Origin: Legionella sp.
GTDB lineage: Bacteria > Pseudomonadota > Gammaproteobacteria > Legionellales > Legionellaceae
Reading direction: 5' to 3'
Length of the DNA stretch: 12,135 bases
Assembly (NCBI GenBank): GCA_004297865.1
Contig: SCSO01000441.1
Coordinates: forward strand, 1 to 12,135
Each line of letters starts with the position of its first letter. Positions within the stretch are counted from its first letter, which is position 1. The position numbers and the translations under genes were made by a program. Shown piece by piece: positions 1-6,215 of the stretch. The notes beneath the pieces are model-generated. The model worked only from the letters and a program-made list of their open reading frames with translations. It ran no database searches and had not been told where the DNA came from.

Positions 1-1
1 G

Positions 2-691
2 GAAGGGGCACAAAGTCTCACGGCAGTGAGTTCTGAGCGAGTTACTTTAAAAAATATGCTTTTAGCGATGCGTCAATGGTTAGGATTTAAAAAAACAAGG
101 TTTATTTCCATTCCTTTATTCTTAATTAAATTAACTGCCAAATTCGGGGATTATGTACCCTATTCAACAGTGAATACACCTGCAATTCACATGCTTGAAT
201 TAGGAAATACCACTAATGCAGCACAAGCGAAAAAATTTCAAGATCTTGCGCGGGTGACTCCCATGAATTTTTCCACGGGGCTTCAACAGCACCCTGCATC
301 AACTGCCGATCGTTGGTATGCAAAATTATCATTACTTCGTCCTTTATTGCGTTTCAGTTTAGTGTTCATGTGGTTAATGAGCGCACTCACTTCGCTACTA
401 CCCTATACCCAAGCAGAGTCTTATTCTCTTTTACAGCAAGTAGGAATTCCCTTGGTGGCTATAGGGCCTAGTTTATATGCCGCCATTTTATTGAATGCTA
501 TAATTGGCATTGGTTTATTATTTAATTACCAAACTAAAATAAATTATATCCTGCAAGCCGCCGTGATTATATTTTATATGTTGGTGATTAGTATAAAGCT
601 TCCTTATTTATGGTTGGAACCCTTTGGTCCGATAGTAAAAAATATTCCCATCTTAATGAGTATTCTTGTTTTATATACCATGGAGTCCTAA
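2..691 (+). CDS. SDR family NAD(P)-binding protein with C-terminal DoxX-like membrane domain (5' truncated)
   Basis: The reading frame is open from the left edge, so the protein starts outside the window; a GTG at 26 is only an internal in-frame codon. The visible part begins with the end of an NAD(P)-binding SDR/epimerase domain: a VTLKNMLLAMRQWLG stretch resembling the C-terminal helix of YbjT-like SDRs. A linker follows. From about residue 105 (counted from the GTG) come four predicted membrane helices, at about 108-127, 137-165, 171-190 and 201-218, which match the DoxX-like domain found at the end of one SDR subfamily. The Rossmann nucleotide-binding motif lies outside the window, so the cofactor and substrate cannot be judged. 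The next gene, a DUF2269 membrane protein, begins 1 base after the stop, so the two are probably cotranscribed. The family call is reasonable. The function is unknown. Confidence 0.7.
   Translation, partial: EGAQSLTAVSSERVTLKNMLLAMRQWLGFKKTRFISIPLFLIKLTAKFGDYVPYSTVNTPAIHMLELGNTTNAAQAKKFQDLARVTPMNFSTGLQQHPASTADRWYAKLSLLRPLLRFSLVFMWLMSALTSLLPYTQAESYSLLQQVGIPLVAIGPSLYAAILLNAIIGIGLLFNYQTKINYILQAAVIIFYMLVISIKLPYLWLEPFGPIVKNIPILMSILVLYTMES
682..685 (+). promoter_or_regulatory. Ribosome binding site deciding the DUF2269 gene start
   Basis: GGAG sits 7 bases before the ATG at 693, inside the last codons of the SDR-DoxX gene. It supports the 693 start over the earlier in-frame TTG at 666. Confidence 0.6.
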
Positions 692-692
692 C

Positions 693-1157
693 ATGCTTTA
701 TCTATGGTTAAAATACATTCATATTCTCAGCTCCACTATTTTATTTGGCACGGGTTTAGGCACTGCTAGTGTCATGTTATATGGACATTGGACCAAAAAT
801 ATCAAAGCAATGGCAGTCATTAATCAATACGTGGTTTTTGTGGATTGGATATTTACTGGAACCTCCGGAATAGTCCAACCCATCACAGGTTTATGGATGG
901 TATATATTGCGGGGTTTCCTTTAACTGCTTTATGGTTATGGGGAAGTATTGTTGGATATACAATAACTGCGTTGTGCTGGTTTATCGTGGTGTATCTGCA
1001 AATTAAAATCCGTGATATTACGGTATACTGTGCAGCAGAAGGCAAGGAACTGCCAACCCAATATTATACCTATTTCAAGTGGTGGTTTGCTTTTGGTTGG
1101 CCTGCTTTTGTTAGTTTACTACTAGTCTTTTATTTTATGACTATGAAGCCTTTTTAA
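693..1157 (+). CDS. DUF2269-family integral membrane protein
   Basis: This is a 154-residue, very hydrophobic protein with four predicted membrane helices. The N-terminal segment, YLWLKYIHILSSTILFGTG, has the His-containing first helix typical of DUF2269 and related four-helix membrane proteins. A TSGIVQPITGLWM segment and a Trp-rich C-terminal pair of helices follow. I chose the ATG at 693 because GGAG at 682-685 lies 7 bases upstream and it starts one base after the previous stop. An in-frame TTG at 666 would need to overlap the upstream gene and has no such site. Pairing with an SDR-DoxX gene suggests both work at the membrane, perhaps in redox metabolism. That is inference, and DUF2269 has no established biochemical role that I know of. 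Confidence 0.7.
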   Translation: MLYLWLKYIHILSSTILFGTGLGTASVMLYGHWTKNIKAMAVINQYVVFVDWIFTGTSGIVQPITGLWMVYIAGFPLTALWLWGSIVGYTITALCWFIVVYLQIKIRDITVYCAAEGKELPTQYYTYFKWWFAFGWPAFVSLLLVFYFMTMKPF

Positions 1158-1212
1158 CACACGACACGCAATATCGCCTCGGAATATACATCCAGAAGGA
1201 CATATTGATTTG

Positions 1213-1659
1213 TTAACTTCCTAATCGCTTTAATAATTTATGTTTTAAAAAATGCATTTGTTCTTTTAAAATATAAGCCTCTTCCTTACTTAATACTCTT
1301 TTGGCATGTCTAAAAATGCTGTGTTCTTCTTCATGAACATGGTGATCGACTAGCTCCTGTAATTTTTCAACTTGCTTTATCCATTTTGCATCTGGTTTTT
1401 CCCAATTCATAATAGTATTAATTTGATTGGTAATTTCTTCATGTTCCCTTTTTCCATGTTGCGCATCTTCCTTGCTTTGGGGATGTTGAAGTAATGCTTT
1501 GTAAAAAGAGTCTTGTTCTGATTTGGCATGCACTATTAATTCTTGTGCAATCATTTCCATGATTTGCTGTTTACGGAGGGCCGAAGGGGCATTTTTAAAT
1601 TGTTTAAATAAATTGGCAACGAAATCATGGTCCATTTTTAGATAATCATAAATATTCAT
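1213..1659 (-). CDS. Hemerythrin-like (HHE) domain protein
   Basis: This 148-residue, all-helical protein has a hemerythrin HHE cation-binding layout: MDHDFV with His11, HAKSE with His44 and Glu48, REHEE with His73, and HHVHEEE at 106-112. These spacings match the di-iron ligand pattern of bacterial single-domain hemerythrins (about 140-190 residues), which bind O2 or NO or act in iron and oxidative-stress handling. There is no signal peptide or membrane segment, so it should be cytosolic. It is the last gene of a three-gene minus-strand operon. Its ATG is 10 bases after the stop of the dehydrogenase gene, with a near-ideal AAGGAG overlapping that stop. The ligand pattern makes the fold secure. 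The specific ligand (O2, NO, iron) is not decided by sequence. Confidence 0.88.
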   Translation of the reverse strand: MNIYDYLKMDHDFVANLFKQFKNAPSALRKQQIMEMIAQELIVHAKSEQDSFYKALLQHPQSKEDAQHGKREHEEITNQINTIMNWEKPDAKWIKQVEKLQELVDHHVHEEEHSIFRHAKRVLSKEEAYILKEQMHFLKHKLLKRLGS

Positions 1660-1664
1660 TTTCT

Positions 1665-1671
1665 TCTCCTT
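1665..1671 (-). promoter_or_regulatory. Strong ribosome binding site for the hemerythrin gene
   Basis: On the minus strand TAAGGAGAA precedes the ATG at 1659 by about 5-6 bases and overlaps the TAA stop of the upstream zinc dehydrogenase gene. The arrangement favours translational coupling and shows that the two genes share a transcript. Confidence 0.65.
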
Positions 1672-2842
1672 AAGGGGTCATGATCACTTTGATACATTTG
1701 TGTTCTTTTTCATCAAAGGTATGATAAGCCTGAGGGGCATTTTTTAGTTTGATGCGATGAGTAATAATTTGCGAAGGATCAATTTCGCCATCGACAATTT
1801 TGCTCAGGAGTAATTTTAAATAGCGTGGTACATGCGTTTGTCCCATTTTAAAAGTAAGTCCTTTGTTGATAGCGCTTCCTAAGGGGATGTTATCTACATT
1901 TCCTAAATAGACTCCAGGAATAGAAACAGTGCCTCCTTTTTTACAACATTTAATGGTTTCTCTTAAAGCATGCAATCTATCCGTAGTTAAACAAGTAGCT
2001 TGCTTTACGCGGTCCATAATAGAATCAAAAGTAGGTCCTACATGAGCTTCACATCCTACTGCGTCTATACAACTATCAGGTCCTTTACCTTTAGTCATGA
2101 CCATTAAAGCATCATATACGTCTTCTTCTGCAAAATTGATGATTTCTGCTTTGCCTAATTGTCGAGCTAATTGCAATCTTTCTTTAATGCAATCAATAGC
2201 AATGACCCTGCCTGCACCAAGCATCCATGCGCTTTGTATAGCAAATTGTCCCACAGGACCACAGCCCCAGACTGCGACAGTGTCACCTTTTTTGATATTA
2301 CAATTTTCAGCAGCCATATAACCAGTAGGGAAAATATCACTAAGAAAAAGGACTTTGTCATCCGGAATCCCCTCGGGTATTTTAATAGGACCTATATCCG
2401 CATAAGGTACGCGCACATATTCTGCTTGCCCCCCTGAAAATCCTCCCATCATATGTGAATATCCAAATAATCCTGCAGTATGATTGCCAAGGAGTCCTCT
2501 GGCCATTTGCGCATTGGGATTAGAACGATCACATAAAGAAAATAATTGTTTACGACAAAATTCACATTGCCCACAAGAAATAGTAAAGGGTACAACTACT
2601 TTATCTCCGATTTTTAATTTTTTATTTTGTGAACCCACCTCGACCACTTCACCCATGAATTCATGGCCTAAAATATCCCCTTTCTCCATAGTAGGCACCA
2701 GATCATTATAAATATGAAGGTCGGAGCCACAAATAGCAGTTGCAGTGACGCGAATAATAATATCTTTAGGATTAATGATTTTTGGATCGGATACATTTTC
2801 TACACGAATGTCTTTTTTTCCATACCAACAAATTGCTTTCAT
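1670..2842 (-). CDS. Zinc-dependent alcohol dehydrogenase, formaldehyde-dehydrogenase-like (MDR superfamily)
   Basis: This 390-residue medium-chain dehydrogenase should oxidise an alcohol or aldehyde (or run in reverse) with NAD(H). Visible catalytic zinc residues are Cys38 (AICGSDLH) and His60-Glu61 (GHE), with Asp169 in FLSDIFPTGY. The structural zinc site is Cys90, Cys93, Cys96 and Cys104. The Rossmann motif is WGCGPVG at 192-198. The Asp169 ligand and the extra loop in the C-terminal half (about 262-295) resemble the glutathione-independent formaldehyde dehydrogenase branch rather than classical ADH. Length is normal for that branch. GGAG at 2849-2852 supports the ATG at 2842. It lies between an SDR gene (21 bases upstream) and a hemerythrin gene (10 bases downstream) in one operon, which suggests detoxification of aldehydes. 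The true substrate cannot be read from sequence. Confidence 0.88.
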   Translation of the reverse strand: MKAICWYGKKDIRVENVSDPKIINPKDIIIRVTATAICGSDLHIYNDLVPTMEKGDILGHEFMGEVVEVGSQNKKLKIGDKVVVPFTISCGQCEFCRKQLFSLCDRSNPNAQMARGLLGNHTAGLFGYSHMMGGFSGGQAEYVRVPYADIGPIKIPEGIPDDKVLFLSDIFPTGYMAAENCNIKKGDTVAVWGCGPVGQFAIQSAWMLGAGRVIAIDCIKERLQLARQLGKAEIINFAEEDVYDALMVMTKGKGPDSCIDAVGCEAHVGPTFDSIMDRVKQATCLTTDRLHALRETIKCCKKGGTVSIPGVYLGNVDNIPLGSAINKGLTFKMGQTHVPRYLKLLLSKIVDGEIDPSQIITHRIKLKNAPQAYHTFDEKEHKCIKVIMTP

Positions 2843-2863
2843 ATGATTCTCCGAATTTATGAA

Positions 2864-3709
2864 TTAACCATTAACAATAACTCCACCATTAGGATGTAAT
2901 ACTTGTCCTGTCATATAAGAGGAATCATCGGAAGCGAGATAAACATAGGCTGGTGCAACTTCAGCAGGTTGACCTGGTCTTTTCATCGGGGTATCTGTGC
3001 CAAATTCTTCCACCTGCTTTGCAGAAAAACTTGCAGGAATCAGTGGAGTCCATATAGGTCCTGGTGCTACTGCATTAACCCTTATGCCATGTTTCACCAA
3101 ATTTTGAGACAAGGAACGGGTGAGCGCTACTATTGCTCCTTTGGTTGCGGAATAGTCAATGAGTAGCTCTTGACCTTTGTAAGCTGTAATCGATGCCGTA
3201 TTGACAATGGTGCAGCCTTTTTTCAAATAAGGTAGTGTGGATTTAATCATATAAAAATAAGAGAAACAGTTGGTTTTAAAAGTGGTTTCCAATTGTTCAA
3301 TACTAATTTCTTCAAAATCATCTTGAGGATGTTGTTCGGCAATATTATTGACTAAAACATCAATAGAACCCCATTCTTGAATAATTTGATTCACGATGGC
3401 TTCACAGGTTGAATAATCTTGCAAATTACCGTGTACTAACAAACAACGCTGGCCGATTTTTTCAATTTCTTCTTTAGTTTTGTGTGCATCTTCTTTTTCA
3501 TTCAAATAATGCACAACAATATCTGCGCCTTCCATAGCAAAAGCACAAGCTACCGCGCGTCCAATTCCGCTATCACCTCCGGTAATTAAAGCGATTTTGT
3601 TTTTTAATTTATCACTTCCTCGATAATTTTCTTTGAGGTATACCGGTGCAGGGTACATTTTTTCTTCAATTCCAGGTTGTTTCGTTTGTGTTTGCGGAGG
3701 GTTAGTCAT
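2864..3709 (-). CDS. SDR family oxidoreductase, YghA-like (glucose/aldehyde dehydrogenase type)
   Basis: This 281-residue classical SDR has an N-terminal extension of about 35 residues typical of the YghA/general-stress group (MYPAPVYL then KLKNKIALITGG). Motifs in order are TGGDSGIGRA at 43-52 for dinucleotide binding, NNIAEQ at 121-126, Asn147, and the catalytic triad Ser173, Tyr186 and Lys190 (YSATK). The C-terminus carries PGPIWTPL and YMTGQVLHPNGG. Members reduce aldehydes or oxidise sugars and alcohols with NAD(P)H; many are stress-induced. It is the first gene of the minus-strand operon with the zinc dehydrogenase and the hemerythrin. The start at 3709 has only a weak GAG 6 bases upstream. 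Family assignment is firm and the substrate is unknown. Confidence 0.88.
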   Translation of the reverse strand: MTNPPQTQTKQPGIEEKMYPAPVYLKENYRGSDKLKNKIALITGGDSGIGRAVACAFAMEGADIVVHYLNEKEDAHKTKEEIEKIGQRCLLVHGNLQDYSTCEAIVNQIIQEWGSIDVLVNNIAEQHPQDDFEEISIEQLETTFKTNCFSYFYMIKSTLPYLKKGCTIVNTASITAYKGQELLIDYSATKGAIVALTRSLSQNLVKHGIRVNAVAPGPIWTPLIPASFSAKQVEEFGTDTPMKRPGQPAEVAPAYVYLASDDSSYMTGQVLHPNGGVIVNG

Positions 3710-3769
3710 TTGTTTCTCGGATTAATAGAAGTATCTTTTAATATAGAAGATAAAGATGAAATTTCTATT
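3710..3769 (-). promoter_or_regulatory. Probable promoter region of the SDR-ADH-hemerythrin operon
   Basis: This very AT-rich stretch lies directly upstream of the first gene of the operon. On the minus strand it contains CTATATTAAA (about 3736-3745), a reasonable -10 element whose leading C and TATA core would also suit a stationary-phase sigma factor. I see no convincing -35 hexamer at the matching distance. The sigma-S idea is inference from gene content (stress-type enzymes) and this -10 alone. Confidence 0.25.
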
Positions 3770-3795
3770 AAAAATTTCCTTAAGGACTAAGGAAA
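3770..3795 (-). terminator. Weak terminator-like hairpin downstream of the small secreted-protein gene
   Basis: Read on the minus strand, an 8-base-pair stem (arms at 3788-3795 and 3775-3782) with a 5-base loop is followed directly by five T residues. It lies about 80 bases after the stop of the minus-strand gene at 3878 and would separate that gene from the SDR operon. The stem has only two G-C pairs, so termination strength is doubtful. An overlapping alternative 6-base-pair hairpin (arms 3787-3792 and 3797-3802, AAAA loop on the + strand) competes with it. Confidence 0.4.
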
Positions 3796-3877
3796 ACCTT
3801 AGCTGGTCTTTATAACCAATGTGGAGTCTTATTGTTCACGATCTACTGCTCAGAAAATCAATTTAGCGTCCCAAATT

Positions 3878-4252
3878 CTATTTATCCCTTTTATGCAACC
3901 ACTCAATTTCTTGTTTTAATATATCAGCTTCCGCTTTAAGCTTTCTTAAATCTTGTTTTAAATTACAATCGATATTAATCGCGAAACTTAAATCTTCCAT
4001 AGCAAAGGAAAGATGATGTACGGAGTCTTTATACCGCTTATAATGCAATTTATCCGCGGATAGGTCTATTTTAAAAGCAGCAGAAGTAAGCTTAGATTTA
4101 CAAATCATTTTATGTTGAGGATGTTCTAACTTGATTAATTCCTCTGCCAAAAAACGGCATCGTTGTACTAATTTTTCATGGGCACCGATTGAATCTGCGA
4201 AAGTTGTTGCAGACAAAAGAACACTGAAGAGCACTAAAGCGATTTTTAACAT
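3878..4252 (-). CDS. Small predicted secreted protein of unknown function
   Basis: I do not recognise this family. The protein of 124 residues begins with a clear signal peptide: a short charged start (MLK), a hydrophobic core IALVLFSVLLSATT and an Ala-containing cleavage site near FA|DS. The mature part (about 105 residues) is predicted mostly helical, rich in Lys, Leu and His, with three Cys residues (in QRCRF, MICKS and IDCNL) and a charged, coiled-coil-like tail (KQDLRKLKAEADILKQEIEWL). It should be periplasmic or secreted. An earlier ATG at 4258 is possible, but AGGG at 4261-4264 lies only 2 bases from it and 8 bases from the ATG at 4252, so I prefer the latter. It stands alone, with no operon partner. 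Codon use resembles its neighbours. Confidence 0.7.
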   Translation of the reverse strand: MLKIALVLFSVLLSATTFADSIGAHEKLVQRCRFLAEELIKLEHPQHKMICKSKLTSAAFKIDLSADKLHYKRYKDSVHHLSFAMEDLSFAINIDCNLKQDLRKLKAEADILKQEIEWLHKRDK

Positions 4253-4260
4253 GATCATAT

Positions 4261-4264
4261 CCCT
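4261..4264 (-). promoter_or_regulatory. Ribosome binding site deciding the start of the small secreted protein
   Basis: AGGG on the minus strand is 8 bases from the ATG at 4252 but only 2 bases from the ATG at 4258. The later ATG therefore fits normal spacing better and shortens the protein by two residues. Confidence 0.45.
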
Positions 4265-4317
4265 ATTAAATCAATTGCATCACTAGCCCAATTAGCTTAC
4301 ACCAGAATACTTATTTC

Positions 4318-5085
4318 TTAAAGCACGCTACGACCCCCATCCACTTTCAGAATTTGTCCCGTTATAAAAGCATTCTCTGCCAAGGCCAACACCGCCTGCG
4401 CGATAAACTCCGGAGATCCATGCTGCTTCAATGGCGTGCGTTCAATAATCTGTTGTTGTTGCGTTGCACTCAGGGCATTAGCATGCTCGGGCCAAACAAT
4501 AGCCCCTGGAGCCACCCCATTCACTCTAATTTCTGGAGCAAATTCCCGTGCTAGAGCTTTGGTTTGCATTTCTAAAGCGGCCTTAGTTTGACAATAAATA
4601 GCATAACCTTTTAAGGGCTTACCTGCATGAGTGTCTGTAAGGTTAATAATGGCACCCTGAGTTTTAGCCAACCAGGGACGAGCGGCGAGACTTAATAAAT
4701 AGGGTACTTTCACATTAATATCGAATAAATCATCCCATTCTTTTTCCACAAAACTGTCGAAGCCATTACGAGTAAAAATAGATGCATTATTGACCAGCAA
4801 ATCCAAACGACCAGCCCAATCAATAGTAGTAGCTATCATTTCTGCCGCTGCATCTTCACGATTTAATTCTCTAGATAAAACAAAAGCACTATCCATTCGC
4901 AAGTGATTTAAATCCACTGCCAGTGCATGGGCTTCATCTAGCGATTGATGGCAATGAATCACTACCTTAAACCCTGCCCCATGCAATTGTTTGACGATGG
5001 CAGCACCGATTCTACGCGCGCCTCCGGTGACTAAAGCCACTTTGGCGGCTTGTTTGTTTGCCTGATTCAAGGTATGTTTCCTCAT
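4318..5085 (-). CDS. Pteridine reductase, FolM/PTR1-like SDR
   Basis: This 255-residue SDR has the pteridine-reductase style cofactor motif TGGARRIG at 20-27, which favours NADPH, then NNASIF at 99-104. Its active site is Asp151, Tyr164 and Lys168 (LTDTHAG then YCQTK). The usual SDR serine is replaced by Asp, as in PTR1 and FolM enzymes that reduce dihydro- to tetrahydropterins or dihydrofolate. The C-terminus APGAIVWPE and ITGQILKVDGG is also typical. The neighbouring PTPS-fold gene strengthens a pterin role. The ATG at 5085 has no ribosome site; an in-frame TTG at 5070 does (GAGGA, 8 bases upstream) and would give 250 residues beginning just before the Rossmann strand. Family is confident. 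The exact pterin or folate substrate is inference, and so a symbol is withheld. Confidence 0.82.
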   Translation of the reverse strand: MRKHTLNQANKQAAKVALVTGGARRIGAAIVKQLHGAGFKVVIHCHQSLDEAHALAVDLNHLRMDSAFVLSRELNREDAAAEMIATTIDWAGRLDLLVNNASIFTRNGFDSFVEKEWDDLFDINVKVPYLLSLAARPWLAKTQGAIINLTDTHAGKPLKGYAIYCQTKAALEMQTKALAREFAPEIRVNGVAPGAIVWPEHANALSATQQQQIIERTPLKQHGSPEFIAQAVLALAENAFITGQILKVDGGRSVL

Positions 5086-5104
5086 TTAATATTGTTAATC
5101 GATT
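5050..5104. promoter_or_regulatory. Divergent start region of the pteridine reductase and midA genes
   Basis: Only 19 bases (5086-5104) separate the two divergent ATGs, so at least one promoter must lie inside a coding sequence. On the + strand a possible promoter is TTGTTT at 5050-5055 and TATGTT at 5073-5078, 17 bases apart, within the reductase gene. On the minus strand GAGGA at 5079-5083 could serve as the ribosome site for a TTG start at 5070. A small palindrome AATCGATT lies at 5097-5104. These are weak, read-by-eye matches. Confidence 0.25.
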
Positions 5105-6214
5105 ATGAGTTTAATCCAAACGCTGCACGCCCATCTTAAACATTATCATGAAATACCCTTCGTGGACTTCATGCAATTAGCACTTTATGCGCCTGGTGAA
5201 GGCTATTATAGTTCGGGCTTACAAAAATTGGGAAGTCAGGGTGATTTTACTACAGCCCCGGAGCTCAGCCCCCTATTTGGTCAATGTTTAGCCAATCAAT
5301 GCCAACAAATCTTAAGCGTGGTGACCAATCCCTGTATTTTTGAATACGGCGCTGGTACTGGCAAACTCTGTGTGGATATTTTAAAACAATTAGAAAAAAA
5401 TCAATCTCTGCCTGAAGCTTATTTGATTTTGGAAGTCAGCGGGGATTTACGCGACCGCCAAAAAAAATGGATCCACCAAGAAATCCCGCATTTGGCTGAT
5501 AAAGTAAAATGGTTGGATGGTTGGCCAAATCACCTCATCAATGGAGTGATTCTGGCGAATGAAGTTTTAGATGCCATGCCTGTACATCGTTTTTTACAAA
5601 GTCACCAAGGTTTGATGGAAAGTTATGTGGCCTTAGATGAACAGGGCGAACTCATTGAGCGCTTTAAACCAAGCCTGAATGAACGTCTAAAAGATTATGT
5701 CCAGCAGCATTTATCTTTGTCAGTTCCTTATTTGACTGAAGCGAATTTATTTTTAGATGATTGGTTAAAGAATAATTTTAATATTTTAGAACAAGGGGCC
5801 ATGATTCTTATTGATTACGGTTTTCCGCGACACGAATACTACCACCCGGATCGTAATCAAGGCACCATCATGTGTCATTATCAACATCATTCGCACACCA
5901 ATCCCTTCGCAAATCCCGGCGAACAAGATATTACAGCTCATGTCGATTTCACCCATGTAGCTGAAGCTGGAGATAAAGCAGGATTTCATATCGCAGGATA
6001 TACTAACCAAGCCTCTTTTTTGCTGAGCAACGGTTTGTTAAGCTTAGTTAATGAGTTAGTCACTGAGCGTGAACAATTGCAAGCAAAGCAAGCGATCAAA
6101 CAATTAACCCAACCGAGTGAAATGGGCGAATTATTTAAAGTGATTGCTTTAACCAAAGCATTGGACATCGATTTACAGGGATTCCTATTACATGATAAAC
6201 GAGTGAGCTTATAA
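5105..6214 (+). CDS. midA: MidA/NDUFAF7-family SAM-dependent methyltransferase
   Basis: This 369-residue protein belongs to the MidA/NDUFAF7 (DUF185) family. In mitochondria that family methylates an arginine of the NDUFS2 subunit during complex I assembly; the bacterial target is less clear. It starts with the family N-terminus (IPFVDFMQLALYAPGEGYYSS), then has GDFTTAPELSPLFGQ and the SAM-binding loop EYGAGTG at 80-86. The hallmark ANEVLDAMPVHRF follows at about 151-163, then IDYGFPRHEYYHPDRNQGT from about 236 and DITAHVDFT near 270. Length is slightly short for the family but complete. No clear ribosome site precedes the ATG. The next gene starts one base after the stop, so they form one operon with priA. 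The family is secure; the substrate protein is inferred. Confidence 0.88.
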   Translation: MSLIQTLHAHLKHYHEIPFVDFMQLALYAPGEGYYSSGLQKLGSQGDFTTAPELSPLFGQCLANQCQQILSVVTNPCIFEYGAGTGKLCVDILKQLEKNQSLPEAYLILEVSGDLRDRQKKWIHQEIPHLADKVKWLDGWPNHLINGVILANEVLDAMPVHRFLQSHQGLMESYVALDEQGELIERFKPSLNERLKDYVQQHLSLSVPYLTEANLFLDDWLKNNFNILEQGAMILIDYGFPRHEYYHPDRNQGTIMCHYQHHSHTNPFANPGEQDITAHVDFTHVAEAGDKAGFHIAGYTNQASFLLSNGLLSLVNELVTEREQLQAKQAIKQLTQPSEMGELFKVIALTKALDIDLQGFLLHDKRVSL

Positions 6215-6215
6215 A

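Noticed and set aside
1158..1212. Terminator between the convergent DUF2269 and hemerythrin genes
   Set aside because: I find no stem followed by a T run in this 55-base gap; nothing else is visible there.
2097..3166. Several + strand frames opposite the dehydrogenase genes (2097-2321, 2171-2437, 2484-2711, 2903-3166)
   Set aside because: They are antisense shadows of the SDR and zinc dehydrogenase genes, without ribosome sites or domain features.
3756..3815. Tiny + strand frame of 19 codons across the two hairpins, like a leader peptide for attenuation
   Set aside because: No + strand gene follows; the flanking genes on both sides are on the minus strand.
4259..4317. Promoter of the small secreted-protein gene
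   Set aside because: The 55 or so bases upstream are AT-rich, but I could not find a convincing -35/-10 pair, so none is listed.
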